From NCBI GenBank assembly GCA_947632315.1, contig CANROV010000008.1, positions 1 to 22,961 on the forward strand: a stretch of DNA of 22,961 nt, read 5' to 3'. The stretch's first letter is position 1. Every line of letters starts with the position of its first letter. The position numbers and the translations under genes are program-made. The notes beneath the pieces were generated by a model. That model searched no databases. It worked only from the letters and a program-made list of their open reading frames with translations, and was not told the DNA's origin. Below, in pieces: positions 13,699 through 22,371 of the stretch. The DNA comes from Candidatus Gastranaerophilales bacterium. Its GTDB lineage: Bacteria > Cyanobacteriota > Vampirovibrionia > Gastranaerophilales > Gastranaerophilaceae.

Positions 13699-15444
13699 AT
13701 GGAAACAGGCACATACGATAAGCATAAATTTAACAAACAAGACATAGAAAAGGCAATAGATTATATTGATAAGCATCCTGAAATAGAGTGGGATTGTAAA
13801 GGTTATAGGGGTTATTATTTAGAATCGGGAAGCGGACAATATCCTGTCAAAAGGGTGTGGGAAGCATATTTAAGAATGAATAATATTCAGCCAAAGAAAG
13901 GTAAAAATTATTGTTATGAATCAAAATCAGCGGGATTAAAAGAAGTATTTAAAAAGTTGGGATTTACAATTAAAGAGGTAGAAGGAAATAATAACGTAGG
14001 TAATTTGAATGCTTCTGCTTTAAACCGGATATTATACGGGCCTCCCGGAACAGGAAAAACGTATAATACAATTATTGAAGCCATAAAAATTTTAGATGAA
14101 AATTTATATATGCAATATGAAGATGGTGATAAGAATTATAAAGAGTTAAAAATTGCATTTGATAAATTAAAAAAAGAAGGTCGAATAGAATTTGTCACGT
14201 TTCATCAATCATATTCTTATGAAGAATTTGTTGAAGGTATAAAGCCTGTTGTTCAAAGCGGTAAAAATTGGGAGAATGCTGAAAAAACAATCAACTATCA
14301 AGGTAAAGACGGCATATTTAAAAGAATGTGCGACAACAAAATTGAATTAGCAGATTGGGATAAAACCTTTGAAAAATTTAAGGAAAAATTTAATAATAAC
14401 GACCTTCCTGAATTTGAACTTGAACAAGGCGGTAAATTTAAAGTTATAAAGTGTGATGATTCACTTAAAATTACAAGAACCAATACAAAAGAGAACTCTT
14501 CCAATTCAGTAAAAATTGAAAAATTTAAACAATCTATAAGCCGTGATATTAATGATGAAAAGAAAAGGAAAGAAATATATAAAGATTTAGGAATTGGAAA
14601 TGGTTTAGAACCTCAAGTTTACAGGCTTTGTAAATATATAAAAGAAGAATTAGGCATAGAATTTCTTAAAAAAGTTCTTATTATTGACGAAATAAACAGA
14701 GGAAACATTTCTAAAATTTTTGGTGAATTAATTACTTTAATTGAAGAAGATAAGAGACTTGGCAGGGAAAATGAATTAAGAGTTACTTTGCCTTATTCAC
14801 AGCAGGAAGATTTTGGTGTACCGCAGAATTTATATATAATCGGAACAATGAACACTTCCGACCGTTCGATAGCATCAATTGATATAGCACTTCGCAGAAG
14901 GTTTAAATTTATTGAAATGATGCCTGATTCTAAATTATTTTCTGATGATAAAGAATTGATTCAAATAAAAGAAGATAAAAAAGAAGAAACACTTGGAAAT
15001 ATAAATTTAAGTGATTTGCTTAGTACTTTAAATAAAAGAATTTGTGCGCTTTTAGATCGGGATCATCAAATTGGACACAGTTATTTCATTAAGTTTAAAG
15101 ATTCGAAAAAAATAAACATTGATGAATTAAAGGCTGTTTGGTTTGATTCCGTAATTCCGTTATTAAATGAATACTTTTATAATGATTGGGAAAAGCTCCA
15201 AGCTATTTTAGGTACAGCTCGAGAAAAAAATGAAGAAATAAAATCGTTTATTGAACAAATTTCTATAAATAATACCTTTTTTGCTGTAAGTGAAAATCCG
15301 TGTGATAGTGATTATTATTTTGATTTTTCAAAACAAAATGAGGTTAATTTTATAGAAGCATTAAAAAATGCAAAACTTATAAATACAGAAAAACAACAAT
15401 CGGTACAATCAAATAATGAAGACCAAGAAAATGAACCGGGTTAA
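13699..15444 (+). CDS. mcrB: McrB-type AAA+ GTPase of a modification-dependent restriction system
   Basis: 581 aa. Residues 1-95 form a separate domain (WDCKGYRGYYLESGSGQYPVKRVWEAYL... then LKEVFKKLGFTI) that resembles the N-terminal head of ScoMcrA-type proteins and probably reads DNA. The AAA+ motor follows: Walker A GPPGTGKT (114-121), the McrB-type FHQSYSYEEFVEGIKP (168-183), Walker B IIDEINRGN (328-336), the family signature MNTSDRS (384-390) and arginine cluster RRRF (399-402). McrB motors use GTP and drive a nuclease partner. McrC follows after 3 nt. A clear AGGAG site lies 5 nt before the ATG. Motifs are intact, so the system looks functional; the modified base recognised is unknown. 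Confidence 0.94.
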   Translation: METGTYDKHKFNKQDIEKAIDYIDKHPEIEWDCKGYRGYYLESGSGQYPVKRVWEAYLRMNNIQPKKGKNYCYESKSAGLKEVFKKLGFTIKEVEGNNNVGNLNASALNRILYGPPGTGKTYNTIIEAIKILDENLYMQYEDGDKNYKELKIAFDKLKKEGRIEFVTFHQSYSYEEFVEGIKPVVQSGKNWENAEKTINYQGKDGIFKRMCDNKIELADWDKTFEKFKEKFNNNDLPEFELEQGGKFKVIKCDDSLKITRTNTKENSSNSVKIEKFKQSISRDINDEKKRKEIYKDLGIGNGLEPQVYRLCKYIKEELGIEFLKKVLIIDEINRGNISKIFGELITLIEEDKRLGRENELRVTLPYSQQEDFGVPQNLYIIGTMNTSDRSIASIDIALRRRFKFIEMMPDSKLFSDDKELIQIKEDKKEETLGNINLSDLLSTLNKRICALLDRDHQIGHSYFIKFKDSKKINIDELKAVWFDSVIPLLNEYFYNDWEKLQAILGTAREKNEEIKSFIEQISINNTFFAVSENPCDSDYYFDFSKQNEVNFIEALKNAKLINTEKQQSVQSNNEDQENEPG

Positions 15445-15447
15445 AAA

Positions 15448-16731
15448 ATGAAAAAACAAATAATACTTAAAGAGTACGAACAAAAAAAACTTGAGGAAAT
15501 TAATAAAAATCTTTGCGACTGTGCAAATAAGCTTTCAAAAGAAGATTTGGAAAAAATTGAAAAATACATTAATAAAATTAATTATTCTTCAGCGATAAAA
15601 GTTACACCATCTTCAATTAAAGCTAAGTCCTTTGTTGGTGTTATAAAGTATAAGAATATACAGCTTGAAATTCTGCCAAAACTGATATCTGAGAATGATA
15701 ATGAATCTGAGATATGGAATAATCTTATTTTTATGCTTTCATATACTAAAAATTTAGACATAAAAACCTCAGACAGTGCTAAATTATCTCAAACTTCCAA
15801 TCCTTTTTTAGAAGTTTTGATTCGGGAATATGCCAATTCTCTTTTTGATTCTTTAAAGAGATTAACGCCAAAAAATTATATAAGAGAAGAAGAAAATCTT
15901 AATTACTTAAAGGGTAAGTTAAAATTCACCGAAAATATTAAATATAATTGCACAAATCAGGCAAAATTTTATTGTGAATATGATGAATTTAGCGAGGATT
16001 GTATTTTAAATCAATTATTGTATTATGTTGCGAATTGTCTTTATAATATTTCTAATGACAGTAAAAACAAAAGTAAATTAAAACTTATTATTGATTACTT
16101 TTATGATATAAAGTTGATTCGTTTTGATACTTATAAATGTGAAAAAATAAAGCTTACCAGAAATCAGCAGATGTTTGAAAAACCTTTTAAACTGGCAAAA
16201 ATGTTTATCAGCAATTCAAGTGTGGATTTATCAAAAAATAAGTTTGAAAATATTACTTTCCTTTGGGATATGAATAAACTTTTTGAAGAATTTGTTTATC
16301 AATTAATTAAAAGGAAATTACCTGAATATAATCCGAAAAGTCAAAATAAAAAATCATTATTGCAACTGTCAAACAAAAATACTTATGTTGATATTATGAT
16401 AAAAGATGAAATTATTATTGATACAAAATATAAAAAATTTGAAAAATTTTGTGATGTAAGCAATAACGATATATTTCAAGTTACTTCATACAGTTTGATT
16501 CATGATAATTCGGAAAAAAATATTAAAAGAGCGATATTGCTATATCCGTTATATAAAAAAGGACAATATCCCGATATAAAAGACAAATTAAATTCAGAAT
16601 TAAACCCTTATGAAATCCATTTCAGAACTATTAATTTAATGTATTCTGATTTAAAAAAGGAAATTCAAAATAGTGATAGTGATGAGGCTTCATTAGTACA
16701 ATCTTTAAAAAATATTATAGAAGGTGTCTGA
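15448..16731 (+). CDS. mcrC: McrC-type nuclease subunit
   Basis: 427 aa, partner of the preceding McrB. The N-terminal half has the KAKSFVGVIKYKNIQLEILPKL block typical of McrC. The C-terminal nuclease has a PD-(D/E)xK core: D315 in TYVDIMIKD and D325-T-K327 in IIIDTKYKKF, followed by Q in VTSYS. The block FLWDMNKLFEEFVYQLIKR, just before the nuclease, is also family-typical. McrC activates GTP hydrolysis by McrB rings and cuts DNA containing modified bases. The 3-nt gap to mcrB indicates one transcript and translational coupling. The catalytic residues look intact. Confidence 0.94.
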   Translation: MKKQIILKEYEQKKLEEINKNLCDCANKLSKEDLEKIEKYINKINYSSAIKVTPSSIKAKSFVGVIKYKNIQLEILPKLISENDNESEIWNNLIFMLSYTKNLDIKTSDSAKLSQTSNPFLEVLIREYANSLFDSLKRLTPKNYIREEENLNYLKGKLKFTENIKYNCTNQAKFYCEYDEFSEDCILNQLLYYVANCLYNISNDSKNKSKLKLIIDYFYDIKLIRFDTYKCEKIKLTRNQQMFEKPFKLAKMFISNSSVDLSKNKFENITFLWDMNKLFEEFVYQLIKRKLPEYNPKSQNKKSLLQLSNKNTYVDIMIKDEIIIDTKYKKFEKFCDVSNNDIFQVTSYSLIHDNSEKNIKRAILLYPLYKKGQYPDIKDKLNSELNPYEIHFRTINLMYSDLKKEIQNSDSDEASLVQSLKNIIEGV

Positions 16732-16903
16732 GAAAATTTTGCAATAAAGAGAACGTTACAAAGCAAAACACTGCACCGAAGTGAGGATGATTGAGCCTGT
16801 ATGTGAAACTGTGCGAAATTATGGAGTGGCAAATTTAAAATTTTCTTTTCCGTAAAATGAAAAAAGTGTATAATTGTAATTGTTATAAATTGAGTAGTTT
16901 GAA
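16732..16903. other. 172-bp intergenic region with flanking inverted repeat
   Basis: GAAAATTTT near the left end (from 16733) and AAAATTTTC near 16837-16846 are inverted and could close a stem around about 100 nt. The interior (16752-16830) is noticeably richer in G and C than the surroundings. TTTTC and GAAAA near 16844-16862 could form a weak terminator for the mcr operon. No gene is recognised. Confidence 0.45.
16869..16874 (+). promoter_or_regulatory. Probable -10 box of the radical SAM operon
   Basis: TATAAT, 29 nt before the GTG start of the membrane protein. The -35 position is T-rich (TTTTCC) and not convincing. Confidence 0.45.
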
Positions 16904-17578
16904 GTGAGTAAAAGATTTTACAGTATATATCAGTATATAGCCGTACTTATATTATTGCCGATTGCGGTTTGTATATGGTATAAATCACTTTTAAGTATTA
17001 AATATACGGTTTTAATGTTATCTTTACCTGTTATAACGGCATATATAGTTCCTGCTGTCGGTACTAATGTTACAAATTTGTGGGAGTTTAACAATAAGAA
17101 ATTTATGATTGGTAAATTTAGAATATACCACGGATTTGTATTAGGTTCAGTTACAAGCATTTTCGGATATTTGATATATAAAGTTTCACCTGTTTGGGAC
17201 GGAGGAGTTAATGCTGTTATAATTTCTCTGTTAGGCGGAGCGTTTATTGCTTTTTGGAATGTAATTTATGATATTTATGCAGTTAAATGCGGGTTTATTG
17301 TTGTAAATAATAAAAGTGCTTTTGAGAATAAATCTGCACATGAAATTGTTTTTGAATATGCTCCTATTTATTTTTACTGCTTTGGTTTTATCTATTGTTT
17401 TTATATAAAACTTTTGGAATGTTTAATAATTTTACCTGAGAACGGGTTCTTTTACGTACTTATCATATTAATGCATTTAGTATCAATTTTTGTACCAACA
17501 TTAATATATGCGTGTATTTCAAAAAAAATAAACGGATATTGGGGAATTTGTAAATATACAAAGGAGAATAATGAATGA
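16904..17578 (+). CDS. Unknown multi-pass membrane protein
   Basis: 224 aa, not recognised as a named family. About six hydrophobic segments are visible: near residues 10-27, 33-52, 72-92, 99-122, 147-170 and 180-203. Short charged loops lie between, including LWEFNNKKFMIGKFRIYHG after segment two and VVNNKSAFENKSAHE before segment five. There is no catalytic motif I can name. The start is GTG, with no clear ribosome site; no ATG is available in a sensible place. It overlaps the next gene as ATGA, so it belongs to the radical SAM/GH3 operon, possibly as a lipid-modifying or transport component. Confidence 0.75.
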   Translation: MSKRFYSIYQYIAVLILLPIAVCIWYKSLLSIKYTVLMLSLPVITAYIVPAVGTNVTNLWEFNNKKFMIGKFRIYHGFVLGSVTSIFGYLIYKVSPVWDGGVNAVIISLLGGAFIAFWNVIYDIYAVKCGFIVVNNKSAFENKSAHEIVFEYAPIYFYCFGFIYCFYIKLLECLIILPENGFFYVLIILMHLVSIFVPTLIYACISKKINGYWGICKYTKENNE

Positions 17579-18882
17579 AGATAGCATTTATTCGACCGAG
17601 TATGTTTGGCAAGCAGTCAAAAGATACAATGTATCCGTTAGTTTTTGCTATTGTAAAATCGTTAACTCCTGATAATGTTGATATCGTTTTTTACGATGAG
17701 CGGATTGAAAAAATTCCTGATATTTTAGATGTTGATGTTATAGCTTTAAGTGTTGAAACATTTAGTGCAAAAAGGGCTTATCAACTGTCAAAAAAATACA
17801 TTTCACAGGGTAAAAAAGTTATTATGGGCGGTTTTCATCCGAGTGCATGTCCTAATGAAGCATTAGATTATTGTAATTCTGTTATAATCGGGGAAATTGA
17901 ACAGGTTTGGGCTAAGGTTTTAGATGATTTACAAAACGGAAATTTAAATAGAATATATCAATCGGATAAATTAGCGGATTTATCTTCAATCAAATATGAT
18001 TATTCTGTTTTTAAGAGCAAGAAATATAATAAAATAGGGCTTGTACAGTTTTCGAGAGGATGTAAATTTGCTTGTGAATTTTGCAGTGTTCATGCATTCT
18101 TTAAAAACTCAATACGAACAAAGCCTGTTGATGATATTCTTAATGAGTTAAAAGAGATAAAAGAAAATATAATATTTTTTATAGATGATAATTTATTTTC
18201 TAATGAAGCGGAAGCACAAAAACTTTTTGAAAGTTTAATTCCTTTAAAAAAGAAATGGGCGTGCCAGATAAGTATTGACGTGGCTAAAAATCCCATTATG
18301 CTTAAACTTATGAAAAAAGCAGGTTGTTTTCTTGTTTTAATCGGGTTTGAATCGCTTAATATTGATAATTTAAAACAAATGGGAAAAGGGGCAAACATTA
18401 AGTATAATGATTATAAAACGGTTATTCAAAATATTTATAATGCGGGGATAATGATTTATGCTACATTTGTTATAGGTTATGATAATGATACAAAAGATAC
18501 GGCAAAGACTTTAATGAACTTTGCGCTTGAAAATAAATTTGCTATTGCAAATTTTAATCCCCTAATGCCAATGCCGGGAACCAAATTGTATGAAAGATTA
18601 AAAGAGGAAAACAGGCTTATACATAATAAATGGTGGCTTGATGATAATTACAGATATGGCGATGCTATGTTAAAGCCTAAAAGAATGAGCGAAGAAGAAT
18701 TAATGCAGAGCTGTAAAAATGCCAGATATGAATTTAATTCTTACAAAAATATTTTTAAAAGGTTATTAAATTTCAAATCAAATTGCAATAGTTTTACTAA
18801 TTTTATATTATTTTTATGTGCTAATTTAATATCAAAATCGGAGATAAAGACAAAACAGGGGAAGCAATTAGGCGGTGAGTAG
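17575..18882 (+). CDS. B12-binding-type radical SAM enzyme (copy 1)
   Basis: 435 aa. Residues 1-150 form a cobalamin-binding-like Rossmann domain (MKIAFIRPSM..., DVIALSVETFSAKRAYQL, VIMGGFHPSACPNEAL); the DxHxxG base-off histidine motif is absent, as in many members of this class. The radical SAM barrel starts with SRGCKFACEFC, so C163, C167 and C170 bind the 4Fe-4S cluster. Later blocks are FFIDDNLF, LIGFESLN and FNPLMPMPGTKLYERL. A strong AAGGAG site lies 8 nt before the ATG. It is a paralogue of the next gene: both share the KWWLDD(N/S)YR block near the C-terminus. The likely chemistry is methyl transfer or C-C bond formation at an unreactive carbon; the substrate is unknown. Confidence 0.92.
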   Translation: MKIAFIRPSMFGKQSKDTMYPLVFAIVKSLTPDNVDIVFYDERIEKIPDILDVDVIALSVETFSAKRAYQLSKKYISQGKKVIMGGFHPSACPNEALDYCNSVIIGEIEQVWAKVLDDLQNGNLNRIYQSDKLADLSSIKYDYSVFKSKKYNKIGLVQFSRGCKFACEFCSVHAFFKNSIRTKPVDDILNELKEIKENIIFFIDDNLFSNEAEAQKLFESLIPLKKKWACQISIDVAKNPIMLKLMKKAGCFLVLIGFESLNIDNLKQMGKGANIKYNDYKTVIQNIYNAGIMIYATFVIGYDNDTKDTAKTLMNFALENKFAIANFNPLMPMPGTKLYERLKEENRLIHNKWWLDDNYRYGDAMLKPKRMSEEELMQSCKNARYEFNSYKNIFKRLLNFKSNCNSFTNFILFLCANLISKSEIKTKQGKQLGGE

Positions 18883-20254
18883 CGATTTAAAAATAGCATT
18901 AATAAAACCTACAATCGGAACGAAGCTTCATTCATTATATGTGGATGAAGGAAGAATGGAGCCATTACCGCTTGGTGTTTTGGCAGGACTTCTGACAAGT
19001 TATGCGGAAATTTCGCTTTATGATGACAGAATGGAAAAAATTCAATATGATAAGCCGTTTGATATAGCTATGATAACCGTTGAGACTTATACGGCAAAAA
19101 GGGCTTATGAAATAGCGGAAGAATTTAGGAAACGAAATGTTACGGTTATAATGGGCGGAATGCACGCAAGATTAATTCCTGAAGAAGTGCTTGAATATTG
19201 TGATTGTGTTCTGCTGGGTGACGCCGAAAATATTATTGAGAAAGTTATAGAAGATTTTAAAAATAATAATCTTCAAAGAGTATACGAAGGCGGTGTTGCC
19301 GTTCCCCCGCAAAAAGGAGTTTTCCCAAGACGGGATTTATTTAAGGGTAAAGGTTATCTCCCTATTTCTTTAATACAGTTTTCAAGAGGCTGTGTTCATA
19401 ACTGCAACTATTGTGCCGTAAGCAGGTATTTTGACAGGCACCATTATACAAGAAGTGTTGATGAGGTTATAAAAGAAATAGAATTTCAAAACAGAAAGTT
19501 TTTATTTTTTGTCGATGATAATTTTGTAGCTAATAAAGAGAAAGCAAAAGAGCTTCTAAGGGCTTTAATCCCATTAAAAGTTTATTGGGTCAGCCAAGGC
19601 AGTATTGATATGCTCTATGATGATGAATTAATGGAGCTTATTGTTAAATCTGGCGGTATGGGATTTGTTATGGGATTTGAATCCATTAATGAAGCAAGTC
19701 TTGATTATATGGGGAAACGGGTTAATAAGTTAAACGGATTTCATAAATTTGAGTGGGAAATAGAAAGATTAAGATATTGGGGGCTTCAAACCTGGGCTGC
19801 TTTTACAATCGGGCATGATACAGATACGGTTGAAAGCATAAAAGCGACTTGTGATTTTTCTATTCAGAATAAATTTACTTTTGCGGCATTTAATATTTTA
19901 ATGCCTTATCCTAATACGCCTTTATATAATCAGCTCAAAGAAGAAAACAGACTGTTATACGGCGGTAAATGGTGGCTTGATGATTCATACAGATTTAATA
20001 ATGCAGCTTTTATTCCTAAAAATATGACTCCTGATGAACTTACGGAGGCAGGTTTTTATTGCAGGAACGAATTTAATAAGCCTTCATCTTTGTTATACCG
20101 TATGTTTGAACCTCATACAAACTTGGCTTCATTTCATAGGTTTATTACATATTGGATTTATAACCCGTTATTCAGAAAAGAGGTTTATAAAAAACAGGGT
20201 ATGCTCTTTGGCTTAAAGAGGTATTTAGAAAGGAATAACAGTGCTGAAAGGTAG
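18875..20254 (+). CDS. B12-binding-type radical SAM enzyme (copy 2)
   Basis: 459 aa, same layout as the previous gene. The N-terminal cobalamin-binding-like domain has PLPLGVLAGLL, ITVETYTAKRAYE and VIMGGMHARLIPEEVL, again without DxHxxG. The radical SAM motif is SRGCVHNCNYC (C173, C177, C180), then FFVDDNF, MGFESIN and FNILMPYPNTPLYNQLKEENR. The similarity to copy 1 over the whole length indicates a tandem duplication followed by divergence. The start is GTG, overlapping the end of copy 1 by 8 nt, with AGGGG about 13 nt upstream. The N-terminus carries PLPLGVLAGLL where copy 1 has a different stretch, which may mean different substrates or sequential steps. Confidence 0.92.
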   Translation: MSSDLKIALIKPTIGTKLHSLYVDEGRMEPLPLGVLAGLLTSYAEISLYDDRMEKIQYDKPFDIAMITVETYTAKRAYEIAEEFRKRNVTVIMGGMHARLIPEEVLEYCDCVLLGDAENIIEKVIEDFKNNNLQRVYEGGVAVPPQKGVFPRRDLFKGKGYLPISLIQFSRGCVHNCNYCAVSRYFDRHHYTRSVDEVIKEIEFQNRKFLFFVDDNFVANKEKAKELLRALIPLKVYWVSQGSIDMLYDDELMELIVKSGGMGFVMGFESINEASLDYMGKRVNKLNGFHKFEWEIERLRYWGLQTWAAFTIGHDTDTVESIKATCDFSIQNKFTFAAFNILMPYPNTPLYNQLKEENRLLYGGKWWLDDSYRFNNAAFIPKNMTPDELTEAGFYCRNEFNKPSSLLYRMFEPHTNLASFHRFITYWIYNPLFRKEVYKKQGMLFGLKRYLERNNSAER

Positions 20255-20942
20255 AGTGTATCTTTTAAATGAAATAACTCAAAATGATATTAATTCTATG
20301 TACGAATTAATGTCTATGTATTATGAAAATTTAAAAAGAAATAATTTTATTTCGGATTTAGAAAAAAAGAGTCAGGTAATAATACTAAAAGACAGCAATA
20401 ATCAAATAAAAGGCTTTACAACAATAGTATTGTATGACGCTTTAATAGAAAACATAAAAATAAAATTACTTTTTTCAGGTGATACAATTATTCATAAAGA
20501 TTACTGGTCAAATAATGATTTAATGCAGATTTGGATAAAAAATGCACTTAATTTGAAAAAAGGATTCAGCGAAAAACTATATTGGCTGTTAATGTCAAAA
20601 GGGTATAAAACATATAAATATTTATCCGCATTTTATAAAGAATTCTATCCCCGATATGATAAAAATACTCCTGATTTTGAACAAAAAATTATTGATTTTT
20701 TCGGCGAAAATTTCTACTCTTTAAACTATGATAAACAAACAGGTATTATTATAATGAACAGGGCAAAGGATTATTTGAAAGAAGAATATTCAAAAATTCC
20801 CGAAGAAAAATTGACGGATAAGAATATAGAATTTTTTGCACGTAAAAATCCTTTTTATTACAAAGGTAATGAGCTTGTTTGTATAACCGAGCTTTGTGAA
20901 GATAATTTGAATAAGGCGGGCAGACGTGTTCTCGGAATATAA
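20241..20942 (+). CDS. GNAT-like acyltransferase candidate
   Basis: 233 aa. The first ~130 residues have the strand-helix order of a GNAT acyltransferase: a helix pair, then the strands VIILKDSNNQIKGFTTIVLYDA and IKLLFSGDTIIHKDYW, followed by a helix and LYWLLMSKGYKTYKYL. The C-terminal part (about 140-233) is charged and has no known motif. The classical Q/RxxGxG/A acetyl-CoA loop is not visible, so the assignment rests on general pattern. The start is GTG with AAAGGA 7 nt upstream, overlapping the radical SAM gene by 14 nt. Its place next to a GH3-type enzyme suggests acyl transfer within the same pathway. Confidence 0.55.
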   Translation: MLKGRVYLLNEITQNDINSMYELMSMYYENLKRNNFISDLEKKSQVIILKDSNNQIKGFTTIVLYDALIENIKIKLLFSGDTIIHKDYWSNNDLMQIWIKNALNLKKGFSEKLYWLLMSKGYKTYKYLSAFYKEFYPRYDKNTPDFEQKIIDFFGENFYSLNYDKQTGIIIMNRAKDYLKEEYSKIPEEKLTDKNIEFFARKNPFYYKGNELVCITELCEDNLNKAGRRVLGI

Positions 20943-22371
20943 ACTGCTGTTTGAAAATACAAGAAAAGAATTCTTATCCGCCATAAATAGTATGGATAAA
21001 GTTCAATCAGACATTTTAAAAACAATATTGAATAATAATTCCGATACAAAATACGGTAAAAAATATAAATTTGAAAAGATTTCAAGTATTTTGCATTATC
21101 AAAATGAAGTACCTATAACAGATTATGAAGATTACTGCCCCTATATAAATGAAATTATGCATGGCGAAAAAAATATTTTGACTTCGGATGATGTAATTTT
21201 ACTTGAACCAACAGGCGGTTCAAGCGGTAATTTAAAGCTTATCCCGTATACAAAAAACCTTAAAAAAGCATTTAACAACGGAATAAAACCTTGGTTAAGC
21301 GATTTGTTCTTAAATTATCCCGATATTATTAATCTTCCCATGTATTGGTCTATATCTCCTAATATTAATCAAGATAAGATTAAATCAAAAATAAAAATCG
21401 GATTTGAAAATGATATTGATTATCTTGAAAATGAGTTCTCTCAAGTTATCGGAAAGAATTTAACAATTCCGCCCGTTTTAAATAATAATAATGACTTTAT
21501 TTCAACAAGTGCAGAATTTCTTTCAAAAGTAAATAATATCGGGCTTATTTCTGTATGGAGTCCTGCATTATTGCTGCTTTTTGTTGAAAAATTAAAACAA
21601 AAACCGCAAAATATATGGAAAAATTTAAAAATTATAAGTGCTTGGGATGACGGTAATTCAAAAATATACTTTGATAAATTAAAAGACTTATTCCCTGACG
21701 TAAAATTACAGGGTAAAGGGCTTTTATCAACAGAGGCGATAACCTCAATACCCATTGAAAATATTGGTAAAATGCCTTGTGTAACTTCTCATTTCTTTGA
21801 ATTTGCAGATACCAAAACACATCAGATAAAATTACTTCATGAACTTGAAAAAGGGGAAAATTATACGGTAATTGTAACAACTCAAGGCGGTTTGTACAGA
21901 TATAATACAAATGATATTATTAACGTATATGATTTTTATAACGATTGTCCGCTTTTAAAATTTATATCCAGAGGAAATAACATTTCTGATTATTTCGGAG
22001 AAAAACTTAATGAAATATTTGTATCCGATATAATAAAATCTCTTAAGCTTGACAGTATATCCGATTTTTGTATGTTTGCTCCTTATAATAGCGGAAAAGA
22101 TTTCTTTTATGTTCTTTATCTTCAAACGGATAAATCAATTAATTTAAAAGAAATTGAAGAAAAAATAGAAGAAAAATTATTAATGAATTTTCATTATAAA
22201 TACGCAAGAACACTAAATCAATTGAAACATTTTAGAATTATTAAGGTAAAAAACGGAATAATGCGTTATACTGAAATATGTCAAAGTCGTGGTCAGAAGA
22301 TAGGCGATATTAAACCTAAAATTTTTTCAAATTGTATTGATTGGGATTTTATGGGAGAACTTTCAAAATGA
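20926..22371 (+). CDS. GH3-family acyl-adenylating enzyme (amide synthetase type)
   Basis: 481 aa, shorter than plant GH3 enzymes but similar to bacterial ones. The N-terminus has NNNSDTKYGKKYKFEKISS and YQNEVPITDYEDYCPYI, the classical GH3 opening. The ATP/AMP-binding motif EPTGGSSG lies at 94-101. Later landmarks are LQGKGLLSTEAITSIPI, FFEF near 287, the GLYRYNTNDIINVYDF block and FISRGNNISDYFGEKLNE. GH3 enzymes adenylate a carboxylic acid and join it to an amine, often an amino acid. The start is GTG with AAGGCGGG 5 nt upstream, overlapping the previous gene by 17 nt. Its carboxylate and amine partners cannot be told from sequence. Confidence 0.9.
   Translation: MFSEYKLLFENTRKEFLSAINSMDKVQSDILKTILNNNSDTKYGKKYKFEKISSILHYQNEVPITDYEDYCPYINEIMHGEKNILTSDDVILLEPTGGSSGNLKLIPYTKNLKKAFNNGIKPWLSDLFLNYPDIINLPMYWSISPNINQDKIKSKIKIGFENDIDYLENEFSQVIGKNLTIPPVLNNNNDFISTSAEFLSKVNNIGLISVWSPALLLLFVEKLKQKPQNIWKNLKIISAWDDGNSKIYFDKLKDLFPDVKLQGKGLLSTEAITSIPIENIGKMPCVTSHFFEFADTKTHQIKLLHELEKGENYTVIVTTQGGLYRYNTNDIINVYDFYNDCPLLKFISRGNNISDYFGEKLNEIFVSDIIKSLKLDSISDFCMFAPYNSGKDFFYVLYLQTDKSINLKEIEEKIEEKLLMNFHYKYARTLNQLKHFRIIKVKNGIMRYTEICQSRGQKIGDIKPKIFSNCIDWDFMGELSK

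Noticed and set aside
16752..16830. tRNA or known structural RNA
   Set aside because: No cloverleaf, no T-loop motif and no match to an RNA family I recognise.
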